From Hyphomicrobiales bacterium (GTDB lineage: Bacteria > Pseudomonadota > Alphaproteobacteria > Rhizobiales > Rhizobiaceae), in the NCBI GenBank assembly GCA_900466875.1, contig UBNQ01000030.1, forward strand, positions 1 to 64,000: DNA of 64,000 bases, read 5' to 3'. Within the stretch, counting starts at the first letter, position 1; every line of letters begins with the position of its first letter. Shown one piece after another: positions 8,501 to 16,226 of the stretch. The position numbers were made by a program, and so were the translations under genes. The notes below the pieces were generated by a model that ran no database searches, was not told the DNA's origin, and saw only the letters and a program-made list of their open reading frames with translations.

Positions 8501-8655
8501 TCGACGGTCACCTTGACCGCAGGCGTGATGATCGTGGGGAAATGGGTGACCGGCAGGCGGCCAAAACTGTAAAGGCCGACAACCGTCAGGATCACGAACA
8601 GCAGGATGGAAGGAAGCGGATTGCGGATCGCCCAGGCCGAGATATTGCCGTTCAT
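5572..8655 (-). CDS. RND-family efflux permease
   Basis: 1027 residues, the normal size of an inner-membrane RND pump with two halves of six membrane segments and large periplasmic loops. The first segment follows the N-terminal NGNISAWAIRNPLPS. The proton-relay aspartates are in GILVDDAIVEIENVVRHR (TM4). The TM10-11 region with GIVTKNAIMLVDFA is also present. It is closer to the heavier-diverged periplasmic-adaptor/RND pairs common in alphaproteobacteria than to AcrB itself. The ATG overlaps the stop codon of the upstream adaptor gene (ATGA), indicating translational coupling. Substrates cannot be predicted. No outer-membrane factor or dedicated regulator is adjacent. Confidence 0.9.
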   Translation of the reverse strand: MNGNISAWAIRNPLPSILLFVILTVVGLYSFGRLPVTHFPTIITPAVKVTVEQSGATPVELETEVTRLVENAIASLPAIKELSSTIGEGRSVTTVEFELGLVSPDRAMNDVRDVIARIRGDLPGTIDEPIIERIEEEAQSIVTYAVSSQEMTVAELSWFIDDTVMRDLQGLSGVGRIDRIGGADREIHVELDADRLQALSLSANAVNETIMETQLDRSGGRSDMEGREQVLTTAAAAGTVAGLAQTRLSLAGENSVRLADVATVSDTFAEPRAFATLNGVDVVGFSVYRSQGASDVTVAVEVATAVEKLGAGHPGLRFEIVDDTVSYTAGNYQSAMHTLLEGAALSIIVVFLFLRDWRATLVAAVALPLSIIPTFFAIDLLGFSLNILSLLAITLVTGILVDDAIVEIENVVRHRNMGKSAYRAALDASDEIGLAVIAISATIIAVFAPVGLMSGVVGLYFREFGLTVAIAVFFSLLVARLITPVMAAYIMTTAPAAEQRQGKLSRAYERLLRQTLRWKWVTVISAFGLFVLAMMSLMSVPTTFLPEEDTGRLTLTVELPPGSSLAETRGVTDRIAATVGQVDEIEGVLVRAGSNMSGQQDVRYAVVSVDLLHKAERDRSSFAIEAELEKALADIPDVRLRFLNDRGGRDITFSVLGSNGDAVQDAKDRILREMAADGSFVGPSSDNVAMRPELRMTVDTEKAATLGVSTAAIASTMRISTIGDVDSRLANFIEGSRQIPIRVVLDRAARGRLPVFETLSVPTANGGHLPLSTVAAISFDETVAAIDRFDRQRRIEIGADMASGLTSGQGLERVMQLASVKNLPDGVRVQATGDSDTEGDVFESFAVAMGGGIMLVLIVLILLFKSVLSPWTILASLPLSIGGVVAALLLTGAPISLPVVIGILMLMGIVTKNAIMLVDFAIEREAHGLSRGEAVVEACRERVRPIIMTTLAMVGGMLPSAFAIGEGGEFRAPMAISVIGGLLVSTVLSLIVIPSLHLIVSGIGDRVGRVFRPFLQSAEAGSKEIRQ

Positions 8656-9881
8656 CGGGCCAACTCCCTGTTTTCGACCGCAAGAGCCGAGGCGACATGA
8701 TTTGCGGCGGGCCGATCGGATGCGGCAAGAACGGGCCGGACCTTTTCCTGCGCTTTCAGAAATCCACCGGATTTCAGCACCACCATCTCGCCGTCGCTGA
8801 GCCCGTCGACAATCTCGACAAAACCCTCCTGCCGCACACCCACGGTCACATCGCGACGATCCACGACGCCATCCTTGACCACGAAAACATTGCTTGCGCC
8901 GCTTGCGGTATTGACCGCGCTTCCGGGCAGGAGAATGTTGCGCCGTGGCGAGGCATTGATGCTGCCGCGTGCGAAGACGCCGGGCTTCAGACCTTCCGTT
9001 TCGTCAAGCTCGATGCGCACCTCGCCGCTGCGGGTAACCGGATCGACCTGCGCCGCGGTCAGCCGCAACCTGCCGCCGAGCAAGCCATCATATCCCGGCA
9101 GGCTGATCTGCGCGCGCATGCCCTCGCCGAGCCGCATGAAGCTGATCTCCGTCACCTGCGTGACAAATTCGATATCGGCATGCTTTGCCAGAACAAACAG
9201 CGGGCTGGCGGCGGCCGAGGTCATCGCACCGATACGAGCTGTCCGCTTGAGCACCAGACCGGCATCCGGCGCCCTGACCGTGCTGCGCTCGATCGTCAGC
9301 TCGATTTCCTTCCGTTCGCGGGCGATCAGTTCGGCATCGGCTTCCGCCAGGGCGAGCGACTGGCGCGCAAGCCGCAGCTCCGCCACGGCACGGGCATGGG
9401 CATTTTCATGTTCGTCCAGAAGCTGCTGCGACACGGCGCCCTTGGGCTGAAGGGCCCGGCTGCGTTCCAGCACCTTGCCCGCCTCCGCCTCGCTCACCGA
9501 CGCAACATCAAGCCTGCTGCCTTCCACCTCGGCGGCGGCTCTTGCCCGCAGCATGCTCACCGAATTCTTGTCGAGAAGCATCCGCGCTTCCGTCGTGTCG
9601 ATCAGGGCAAGCGGCTGTCCTTGTTCGACCCGCTGCCCTACTTCCACAAGAATGTGCTCGATCACCCGACCCTCGATGAAGGGGTGAACTTCCACCTCTT
9701 CTCGGGCTATGAGCGAACCGACGACCGGAATCTTTTCCGTCACCTCGCCCTGCCGGGCCACCACGACGGTCACCGGTGTCTGGCCTTCAGCCTGCGACGC
9801 CGAGAGAACAACAAGCCAGAGCACCAGCGTCGAGGCGAGAAGACGCAACTGCGGCAGCACCGATCGGGACATCCCGTCCAT
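8652..9881 (-). CDS. RND efflux periplasmic adaptor (membrane-fusion protein)
   Basis: 409 residues from the ATG at 9881, chosen because AAGGG lies eight bases upstream; a further ATG nine codons earlier has no such site. An N-terminal signal segment (LRLLASTLVLWLVVLSASQAEG) is followed by the first half of the biotinyl-lipoyl-like domain (VVGSLIAREEVEVHPFIEGRV...VGQRVEQGQPLALIDT), an alpha-helical hairpin rich in Ala/Glu, the second lipoyl half (STVRAPDAGLVLKR) and beta-barrel segments. It links the RND permease, encoded downstream with a 4-nt overlap, to an outer-membrane channel that is not encoded nearby. Confidence 0.88.
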   Translation of the reverse strand: MDGMSRSVLPQLRLLASTLVLWLVVLSASQAEGQTPVTVVVARQGEVTEKIPVVGSLIAREEVEVHPFIEGRVIEHILVEVGQRVEQGQPLALIDTTEARMLLDKNSVSMLRARAAAEVEGSRLDVASVSEAEAGKVLERSRALQPKGAVSQQLLDEHENAHARAVAELRLARQSLALAEADAELIARERKEIELTIERSTVRAPDAGLVLKRTARIGAMTSAAASPLFVLAKHADIEFVTQVTEISFMRLGEGMRAQISLPGYDGLLGGRLRLTAAQVDPVTRSGEVRIELDETEGLKPGVFARGSINASPRRNILLPGSAVNTASGASNVFVVKDGVVDRRDVTVGVRQEGFVEIVDGLSDGEMVVLKSGGFLKAQEKVRPVLAASDRPAANHVASALAVENRELAR

Positions 9882-10013
9882 GAAGCAACCCTTCCATTTG
9901 ATCCGCAAGCTTTTGCGGATGATCCGAAAGGAACAGTAGCGACCGGCAGCCTTTCCGGTGTTTCGTCACGTTAAGAAAGGTTACGCCGGTTGGAGAGGCG
10001 GCTACACCCTCGG

Positions 10014-11474
10014 CTAAAGCCCGATAATGGCCGGCCACCAGCCGAACCCGACAAAAATGCTGCCGGCCATCCCGGGAAGCAGCGGCAGAAAACGCCGATG
10101 CGGAGCAACCTTCTGCCGTTCGAGGATTTTCATCCCGAGCCAGACGCTCCACAACAGGCCCATCAGAAACAGCCCGCCGCGGATCGCACCCGCACCGCTT
10201 GCGCCAAGGGCAGTATACCGAAGCGGCTCCAGCAGTTCCGCACCAAGCCCGATGATCAGGCTGATGAGCGCGATCGGGGCATATTGATAACCGAGTTCGG
10301 TGAACAGCTTGCCCAGACTGCCATCTGCCCCTGCCCGCCTTGCCAGGAGCGCGCTCACCCAAGTCAGCAAGGCAAGGATCGCGGTCAGGGCTGCCATGAC
10401 CGCGAGCATGAAGAAGACGATCATGGTGAAATCCAGCCAGCGGAACACTTCCGCGCGTGCCGGATGAACGCTCATCAGCCATGAAGGACCAATGGCGGTC
10501 ACCCAGTTCCAGTGATGCTCGATTGCGAAGACACCAAAAGCCTGTCGCCATTGCTGGTATTGCGGCAGCACGAGCCACAGGAACCCGCCAAGCGCCACGC
10601 CTGTATCGAGAAACAGGAACCAGGCTTCCGCCTTGTTCGCACGGTGGTCACGGATGTCCTCGATCTCGCGGCCCGGACGACGGATATCCAGCCGGATACT
10701 GCCAGCTGCCTGCGGATGAACGCAGCGAAAACATGCGATGCAATGCCGGCTCTCACTCTTGCGCGGCAGGTCGATCATCGTCGGGCAGGCGCCTTTCTGG
10801 CTGTAGGCATCGCCTCCGGGCAACCGGATTTTCGGCGTGAACTGCACCGCGCCAAGGCGGGAATAAAGCCCGAGCACCCGGCCGATCGGGCAAAGATGCC
10901 GGCACCAGACCCGTTTCTTGCGGCCATAGAGCCCGCCGATCGCAACTGCCAGCAGCATCGTGCCACCAAACAGCCCTGCGGCAGCTTCCGGATGATCGCG
11001 CACGCCGATCGTCTGGCCGTAAAGTGTCATGATGATGAAGCTGAGCGCGGGCGTTCCCTCCCAGCGGATCCAGGCCGGTATCCTGCGCTGCAGGCCATAG
11101 CGATTGGCAAGCTCGGAGGCCGCGCCCATGGGGCACAAAAGGCCGCACCAGATCCGTCCGAAGACGATGACGGAGAGAAACACCAGCGGAAACCAGATCC
11201 CCCAGAGGAGATATTGCAGCGCCAGCGTACCGTTCGACAGCGGGGTCGTTTCCGGCGGCGGATCGGGCAGCAGAAGCGGCAGGCCAAGCACCAGCAGGAA
11301 CAGGAGAAACATCACGCCCTGCACGAGCCAGAAATACGGGCGCGTCCGCACAAAAAAAGCTTCCAGCGCCACCAGCCAGTTCGCGCGTTCGGGCAATTCT
11401 TCCAAAGCCGGAGGCGGCGATGACCGGAACGAAGCCACAGAGGCGAAATCACGATGACGGTAAATCTCTGTCAT
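10014..11474 (-). CDS. ftrD: FtrD-like membrane ferredoxin of the ferrous-iron transporter
   Basis: 486 residues from the ATG at 11474, preceded by GAAAGAG; an in-frame ATG at 11525 lacks a good site. It is polytopic with polyferredoxin-type motifs: C110-G-L-L-C114-P, C191-R-H-L-C195-P, then C230 and the cluster C245-x2-C248-x2-C251, arranged as in NapH/NosR-type membrane iron-sulfur proteins. In Brucella and Bordetella FtrABCD, this subunit is thought to recycle the electron produced when the periplasmic partner oxidises Fe(II) for import by the FTR1 permease. Here it is transcribed divergently from the other three genes across a 230-bp AT-rich spacer, not last in an ftrABCD operon. Assignment rests on the motifs plus this neighbourhood. 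Confidence 0.8.
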   Translation of the reverse strand: MTEIYRHRDFASVASFRSSPPPALEELPERANWLVALEAFFVRTRPYFWLVQGVMFLLFLLVLGLPLLLPDPPPETTPLSNGTLALQYLLWGIWFPLVFLSVIVFGRIWCGLLCPMGAASELANRYGLQRRIPAWIRWEGTPALSFIIMTLYGQTIGVRDHPEAAAGLFGGTMLLAVAIGGLYGRKKRVWCRHLCPIGRVLGLYSRLGAVQFTPKIRLPGGDAYSQKGACPTMIDLPRKSESRHCIACFRCVHPQAAGSIRLDIRRPGREIEDIRDHRANKAEAWFLFLDTGVALGGFLWLVLPQYQQWRQAFGVFAIEHHWNWVTAIGPSWLMSVHPARAEVFRWLDFTMIVFFMLAVMAALTAILALLTWVSALLARRAGADGSLGKLFTELGYQYAPIALISLIIGLGAELLEPLRYTALGASGAGAIRGGLFLMGLLWSVWLGMKILERQKVAPHRRFLPLLPGMAGSIFVGFGWWPAIIGL

Positions 11475-11704
11475 TTCATCTCTTTCGGCTTTCAAGCAAC
11501 TTATGCGCGTAAATATGTCGCACATCCATGGCGGACCGAGATCGTGTATAAATCAGGATATTCAGTCTCATATTTAACATGGAGATCGACGGCAGTATTT
11601 GAATTTTGTCATTTATTTCATAATCTTATGGAAAAACTTTCCGCCTTGACTCCACATTAATCTAAGAGGATGTTGACGCCATATTTTCCCGAAAAGGACC
11701 TGCT

Positions 11705-12256
11705 ATGCGCGAAAACAACATCCTCAAGGCGGCCCTTCTGCCGGCTGCCTTCGCCGCTGCGGCGATCTTCTCCGCCAGCTCGGCATCTGCCCTGGAATAT
11801 CCGATCGGCGAGCCGCAGGAAGGCGGCGGCATGGAGGTCGCTGCGGTCTATCTGCAGCCGATCCTGATGGAGCCCGCCCACATGATGCGCGCGGCCGCCG
11901 ACTCCGACGTGCATCTGGAAGCCGATATCCATGCCACGCGCGACAACAAGAACGGTTTTGCCAATGGTGACTGGGTGCCGAACCTGACGATCAGCTATGT
12001 GCTGACCAAGGGCGGCGCAAAAGTATCGGAAGGTCCGCTGATGCCGATGGTTGCATCCGACGGCCCGCATTACGGCGACAACGTCAAGCTCGACGGCCCC
12101 GGCGAATATAATCTCGTGTTCAAGATCGCAGCACCTGACGGCATGATGTTCGGCCGCCATGTCGATGACGAGACCGGCGTCGCTCCGTGGTTTGCGCCGT
12201 TCGAAACCAGCTATGACTTCACCTTCACCGGCGTGGGCAAAAAGGGTGGCTACTGA
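11705..12256 (+). CDS. ftrA: Periplasmic iron-binding protein, P19/Tp34 family (FtrA)
   Basis: 183 residues with a signal peptide ending near SASA-LEYP. The mature sequence is the P19/Tp34 type: EYPIGEP--GGGMEVAAVYLQPI, M-EPAHMMRAA, DVHLEADIHAT, GPHYGDNVKL and a C-terminal Phe-rich strand. The Met/His/Glu side chains bind copper and iron in Campylobacter P19 and E. coli FetP. It captures ferrous iron in the periplasm for the FTR1 permease two genes downstream. It is the first gene of ftrABC. AGGACC precedes the ATG, and the AT-rich upstream spacer is where an iron-responsive promoter would sit, although I could not recognise an Irr or RirA box. Confidence 0.88.
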   Translation: MRENNILKAALLPAAFAAAAIFSASSASALEYPIGEPQEGGGMEVAAVYLQPILMEPAHMMRAAADSDVHLEADIHATRDNKNGFANGDWVPNLTISYVLTKGGAKVSEGPLMPMVASDGPHYGDNVKLDGPGEYNLVFKIAAPDGMMFGRHVDDETGVAPWFAPFETSYDFTFTGVGKKGGY

Positions 12257-12296
12257 TCATCCCGCACTCGCCGCAGGACAGTGCCTTGGCCTCACC

Positions 12297-12629
12297 ATGG
12301 CACTGCTCCTCGCTTTTTCAATTGTCTCACCGGAGCAAGCGATTGCCGAAGACGATTCCAGCTTCACCATCACCTTCAACGATGGCGAGGTTTCGCCATC
12401 GCGTCTCGAAGTGCCGGCCGAAACCCGCTTCGAGATCCGGCTGATCAATAACGGCCAAACACCGGCGGAATTCGAGAGCATTCCGCTGAGCAAGGAGAAG
12501 GTGATCGGGCCGGGTGTCTCTACCTTCATCGTCATCAAATATCTCGATCCGGGCGAATATTCGTTCTTCGACGATTTTCACCCGGACGCCCCGCCTGCGG
12601 TTCTTGTCGCTATTCCTCCAAAGGACTGA
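12297..12629 (+). CDS. ftrB: Cupredoxin-domain protein of the iron transporter (FtrB)
   Basis: 110 residues from the ATG at 12297. The mature part is a small cupredoxin-like beta-sandwich: FTITFNDGEVSPSRLEVPAETRFEIRLINNGQTPAEFES followed by a PGEYSFFDDFHPD strand. In FtrABCD systems the FtrB cupredoxin is proposed to oxidise or handle iron between FtrA and the permease. The start is uncertain: in-frame GTG 12246 and ATG 12213 both overlap ftrA and would give a longer leader with Lys-Arg, a better signal-peptide n-region. The classical Cys-His copper ligands are not obvious, as usual for this family. The stop lies one base before the ftrC ATG. Confidence 0.8.
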   Translation: MALLLAFSIVSPEQAIAEDDSSFTITFNDGEVSPSRLEVPAETRFEIRLINNGQTPAEFESIPLSKEKVIGPGVSTFIVIKYLDPGEYSFFDDFHPDAPPAVLVAIPPKD

Positions 12630-12630
12630 C

Positions 12631-13467
12631 ATGTTTGCGTCCATTGCCTTCGTCGTCTGGCGCGAGAGCGTCGAAGCCCTGCTGGTGATCGGCATTCTCG
12701 ATGCCTGGCTGGTCAGCCAGAACATCGAGACGCACCGCGCCCGCGGCTTTCTCTGGGGCGGTGCCGCCGCCGGCCTCGGTGTTGCCGGCGCTCTGGCGAT
12801 GCTTCTGCTATGGCTTGGCGAAGCCGTTTCCGACGAGGCCCAGACGATCTACCAGACGGTGATCGCGCTGCTGGCCGCCGCACTCATATTGCAGATGGTG
12901 TTGTGGATGCGCGGTCATGCCCGTTCGATGCGTAGCGAGCTTGAAGGCTCGCTGGACACAGCGGTGACTGCGGGCAATTGGTTGGGTGTCTTTGTGCTGG
13001 CGCTGATCGCCGTCGCCCGTGAAGGCAGCGAGACGGTCGTCTTCATCTACGGCATCCTGTCTGCAGGCGTCATGGGTTCGCTGCTTTCGGGCATCCTTGC
13101 CGGATTGACCGGCTTTGTGCTTGCCGCCATCACCTATGCCCTGCTGATGACCAGCAGCCGCGTCGTCTCGTGGAGACTTTTCTTCCGCGTTTCGGAGATC
13201 GTGCTGCTTTTCCTCGCCTGCGGCCTGCTGATGACCGGTATCGACGGACTGATCAATCTCGATATCCTGCCACGCCTGTCCCGCGCATTGTGGAACACCA
13301 ACGCCCTGCTCTCCGATGGCACCACTGCCGGCGGCTTCTTCGCCTCTATGACAGGCTACCGCGCCCGCCCCAATCTGATGCAGCTGATCGTCTTCTGCGG
13401 CTACTGGCTTGTCGTGCTGGCCGTCATCTACCGGCCGCGCCGAGGCTCTTTCTCCGCAGCAAGGTGA
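12631..13467 (+). CDS. ftrC: FTR1-family iron permease (FtrC)
   Basis: 278 residues, seven hydrophobic segments. The two FTR1 iron-translocation motifs are intact: R11-E-S-V-E15 in the first membrane helix and R130-E-G-S-E134 in the fourth. These acidic residues carry ferric iron through the membrane in yeast Ftr1p and bacterial EfeU/FtrC. The ATG at 12631 has AAAGGAC upstream and starts one base after the ftrB stop; the same frame is open upstream within ftrB but that part is antisense-like coding shadow. It completes a ferrous-iron uptake module with FtrA, FtrB and the divergent FtrD. Confidence 0.9.
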   Translation: MFASIAFVVWRESVEALLVIGILDAWLVSQNIETHRARGFLWGGAAAGLGVAGALAMLLLWLGEAVSDEAQTIYQTVIALLAAALILQMVLWMRGHARSMRSELEGSLDTAVTAGNWLGVFVLALIAVAREGSETVVFIYGILSAGVMGSLLSGILAGLTGFVLAAITYALLMTSSRVVSWRLFFRVSEIVLLFLACGLLMTGIDGLINLDILPRLSRALWNTNALLSDGTTAGGFFASMTGYRARPNLMQLIVFCGYWLVVLAVIYRPRRGSFSAAR

Positions 13468-13479
13468 AGCAGGGCCGCG

Positions 13480-14649
13480 TTACAGCGCCCGGATATAGCC
13501 GCTCAACCGCTCCGCCGCGTCCTCGATCTGCTTTGGATCACGCAGATAACAGGCGCGCAGGAACGTCTCGCCACCCAAGCCGAAAGCCGTACCCGGTGCC
13601 AGACCGACACCTGTCGCATCGACGATCTTGAAGGCTTCCGCACGCGCATCCGTCACGCCGTCGATCTTGAGGAAGGCGTAGAGCGCGCCCGGTGGGCGGC
13701 GTGTCTCGACCCGGTTCGTCGCCACCAGCGCATCGCAGAGAATGTCACGCGAGGTCCGCGCCCGCTCGATATTGGTGCGGACGAAATCGTCGCCCCGATC
13801 GAGCGCCGCAATCGCACCCTTCTGCATGAACTGCGCCACGCCGGAAGTGGAATACTGGATGAGATTGGTCAGCGTCTGGCCGATTTCCGCCGGCGCCACC
13901 ATCCAGCCGACACGCCAGCCGGTCATGCACCAGTTCTTGGAGAAGGACTGGGCAAAGATGATCCGATCATCCTTGTCCATCACATCCATGAAGGACGGCG
14001 CGCGAGCGCCATCGAAATAATAAAGACCATAGATCTCGTCGGCGATGATCCAGAGCCCATGTTTGCGGGCGAGATCGAGCACGGCGGCCAGATCATCCTT
14101 CGTCGCCGTCCAGCCGGTCGGGTTCGACGGCGAGTTGATGAACAACGCCTTGGTCTTCGGCGTGATCGCAGAAGCGAGGCGATCGATATCGATCTTCCAT
14201 TGCCCATCGACGAAATCCAGCGTCACAGCCTTCGGCTTCACCTCGGCCACCAGCGCGGCATGCATGGCATTCGGCCATGACGGCGAAAAATAGATGATCT
14301 CGTCACCGGCCGAAACAGTCGCCTGGATTGCTAGCACGATCGACTGCATGCCCGACCCGGTCACATAGATATTGTCGACCGCAAGATCGGTTGCGTAGTG
14401 GCGCTGGTAATAACGGACGATCGCCTGGCGAAGCTCGGGTATCCCTTGCGTCCAAGTATAGAAGGTCTCACCCGCGACCAGCGCATCCGCAGCTGTCTTA
14501 GTGATGAAATCCGGCGTCGGCAGATCACCCTCGCCGATCCAGAGCGGCAGCAGGTTCTCGCGACCCCTGGCATAGGTGACGATTTCGCCAATGCCGCTGC
14601 GCGGTGCTGCCGCTGCGCGGGCGCTGATATCCGGTCTAATGAAATTCAT
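13480..14649 (-). CDS. Class I/II pyridoxal-phosphate aminotransferase
   Basis: 389 residues from the ATG at 14649; the frame continues upstream but without family similarity. It has fold-type I aminotransferase features: the substrate-side GEGDLPTPDFI near residue 40, YTWTQGIPELRQAI, a conserved SPSNPTG segment, DEIYGLYYFDG, the PLP-lysine motif SFSKNWCMTGWRVGW and a C-terminal Arg in FLRACYL. It belongs with aspartate/aromatic aminotransferases of subgroup I; the amino donor cannot be decided. It lies 103 nt downstream of the Lrp-type regulator gene on the same strand and probably shares its transcript, opposite the arginase operon, so a role in arginine/ornithine-derived amino-group transfer is a reasonable inference. 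Confidence 0.88.
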   Translation of the reverse strand: MNFIRPDISARAAAAPRSGIGEIVTYARGRENLLPLWIGEGDLPTPDFITKTAADALVAGETFYTWTQGIPELRQAIVRYYQRHYATDLAVDNIYVTGSGMQSIVLAIQATVSAGDEIIYFSPSWPNAMHAALVAEVKPKAVTLDFVDGQWKIDIDRLASAITPKTKALFINSPSNPTGWTATKDDLAAVLDLARKHGLWIIADEIYGLYYFDGARAPSFMDVMDKDDRIIFAQSFSKNWCMTGWRVGWMVAPAEIGQTLTNLIQYSTSGVAQFMQKGAIAALDRGDDFVRTNIERARTSRDILCDALVATNRVETRRPPGALYAFLKIDGVTDARAEAFKIVDATGVGLAPGTAFGLGGETFLRACYLRDPKQIEDAAERLSGYIRAL

Positions 14650-14752
14650 GGAAGGCGTCTCGACTTGAAGAAAATCAAATTGCAGGGCGCAAGGACTAAG
14701 CGCGTCGATTGTGGCCGTCAACGGGCAGAACCGGCGCGGCACGCGAAAATGC

Positions 14753-15190
14753 TCAGAGTCGCGCTCGTGTGCTGCGAGGCGTCGCCAGAAGCAGGTTCGT
14801 TTCGCTGGCCGTGATGCCCTGAACAAGCCTTATGCGGCGAAGCACATTGTCGAAATCGGCCAGTGTCGCAGTCCCCAGTTCGACAATCAGATCCCAACGT
14901 CCATTGGTGGTGTGGATCTCTGAAACCTCGGGAAAACCGCCCAGCGTCTGGATCACCCGGTCGGCAACACGCCCCTCGATCTCCACCATCATGATGCCAC
15001 GTACCGGCAGCTCAACCGCATCGGCTCTCAGGATCACCGTGTAACCAAGGATATCGCGATTGCGCTCCAGCTTTTCCATGCGCGCACGCACCGTCGCCCT
15101 TGACGTACCGAGGTCGGCCGCCAGATCCGAAATGCTGCGGCGTGCATCATGACGCAAAAGCGTCACCAGCTTGTGGTCGAATTCATCCAT
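14753..15190 (-). CDS. Lrp/AsnC-family transcriptional regulator
   Basis: 145 residues. The N-terminal helix-turn-helix is typical (MDEFDHKLVTLLRHDARRSISDLAADLGTSRATVRARMEKLE). The C-terminal RAM ligand-sensing domain shows GRVADRVIQTL-GFPEVSEIHTTNGRWDLIVEL. Such regulators usually sense an amino acid and control the adjacent catabolic genes. It is divergent from the arginase gene across 115 nt, which contain two tandem palindromes (15217-15251). It is probably the arginine- or ornithine-responsive activator of rocF/ocd and may control the aminotransferase downstream of it. The effector is inferred from context. Confidence 0.9.
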   Translation of the reverse strand: MDEFDHKLVTLLRHDARRSISDLAADLGTSRATVRARMEKLERNRDILGYTVILRADAVELPVRGIMMVEIEGRVADRVIQTLGGFPEVSEIHTTNGRWDLIVELGTATLADFDNVLRRIRLVQGITASETNLLLATPRSTRARL

Positions 15191-15216
15191 GAACAGATTG
15201 ATAGATCATGCTGCCG

Positions 15217-15251
15217 AAATGGAAAGCCATTTTAGCGATTTTGGCAAATCG
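15217..15251. promoter_or_regulatory. Tandem palindromes between the Lrp regulator and arginase genes
   Basis: Two perfect 6-4-6 palindromes: AAATGGAAAGCCATTT (15217-15232) and CGATTTTGGCAAATCG (15236-15251), centres 19 bp apart. They are flanked by an outer inverted repeat TTGATAGATC (15198-15207) / GATCTATTCAA (15251-15261). Arrayed sites in the spacer divergent from an Lrp gene fit Lrp-octamer binding. Confidence 0.5.
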
Positions 15252-15305
15252 ATCTATTCAATCCGCCAGACAACCATGATCATTTTCAGGAAACGGAGTT
15301 ACACA

Positions 15306-16226
15306 ATGCATTGCAGACTGATCGGTATTCCTCTTCAGGACGGCGCGTCTCAGCTTGGCTGCGAAATGGGCCCGAGCGCGCTGCGCGTCGCAGATCTTGC
15401 GGGCGCGCTCAAAGGTCTCGGCCACGAGGTCACCGATATCGGCAATGTGGTCATTGATGAGCTTCCCGACATCCGCCACCCCAACCCGGCCGTGCGCAAC
15501 CTGCCGCAGATCGCCGCCTGGACAAAACTTCTGACCGATGTCGCCTACCGCGAAGCGGGCAAAGGCATGCCGATCTTCATGGGCGGCGATCATGCGCTCT
15601 CCGCCGGTACCATCGCCGGTGTCGCCCGCCATGCGGCCGATGAGGGCCGCCCGCTCTTCGTCCTCTGGCTCGACGCGCACACGGATTTCCACACGCTGGA
15701 TTCGACCACCAGCGGCAACCTGCACGGCCTCCCCGCCGCCTATTACACCGGCCAGCCCGGATTCGAAGGCTACCTGCCGCCGCTTTCCCATGCCGTCGAC
15801 CCGGCCAATCTCTGTATGATCGGCATCCGCAGCGTCGATCCCGCCGAACGTGAAACGATCAAACGCAATTCCGTCACCGTGCACGACATGCGCAGCATCG
15901 ACGAACACGGCGTCGCCGTGCTCGTCCGTCGTTTCATCGAACAGGTGGAAGCGGCCAATGGCATGCTGCATGTCAGCCTCGACGTCGATTTTCTCGACCC
16001 CTCAATTGCACCTGCCGTCGGCACCACCGTTCCGGGCGGCGCCACTTTTCGCGAGGCGCATCTGGTCATGGAGATGCTGCATGACAGCGGCCTCGTCACC
16101 AGCCTCGATCTGGTCGAACTCAACCCCTTCCTCGACGACCGCGGCCGCACAGCGACGCTTCTCGTCGATCTCACTGCCAGCCTGATGGGACGCACCGTCC
16201 TCGACCGACCGACAAGGAGCTACTGA
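15306..16226 (+). CDS. rocF: Arginase
   Basis: 306 residues from the ATG at 15306 with GGAG upstream. Ureohydrolase metal-ligand motifs are present: GGDHALS, the central DAHTDFHT, NLHGLP and SLDVDFLDP, giving the His/Asp set that binds two Mn ions. The N-terminus CRLIGIPLQDGASQLGCEMGPSALR is typical of arginases rather than agmatinases. The reaction is arginine to ornithine plus urea. Its stop overlaps the start of the ornithine cyclodeaminase gene by one base (TGATG), so the two consecutive steps arginine to ornithine to proline are translationally coupled. Control by the divergent Lrp-type protein is likely. Confidence 0.92.
   Translation: MHCRLIGIPLQDGASQLGCEMGPSALRVADLAGALKGLGHEVTDIGNVVIDELPDIRHPNPAVRNLPQIAAWTKLLTDVAYREAGKGMPIFMGGDHALSAGTIAGVARHAADEGRPLFVLWLDAHTDFHTLDSTTSGNLHGLPAAYYTGQPGFEGYLPPLSHAVDPANLCMIGIRSVDPAERETIKRNSVTVHDMRSIDEHGVAVLVRRFIEQVEAANGMLHVSLDVDFLDPSIAPAVGTTVPGGATFREAHLVMEMLHDSGLVTSLDLVELNPFLDDRGRTATLLVDLTASLMGRTVLDRPTRSY

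Noticed and set aside
5284..8700. Very long plus-strand open frame (over 1,100 codons) opposite the RND permease
   Set aside because: It is antisense to a clear RND gene. The translation is rich in Arg, His, Asp and Gln with no domain or hydrophobic pattern, as expected for the reverse of a GC-rich coding strand.
11526..11704. Irr or RirA binding box upstream of ftrA
   Set aside because: The spacer is AT-rich and promoter-like, but no sequence fits the published consensus well enough to claim a site.
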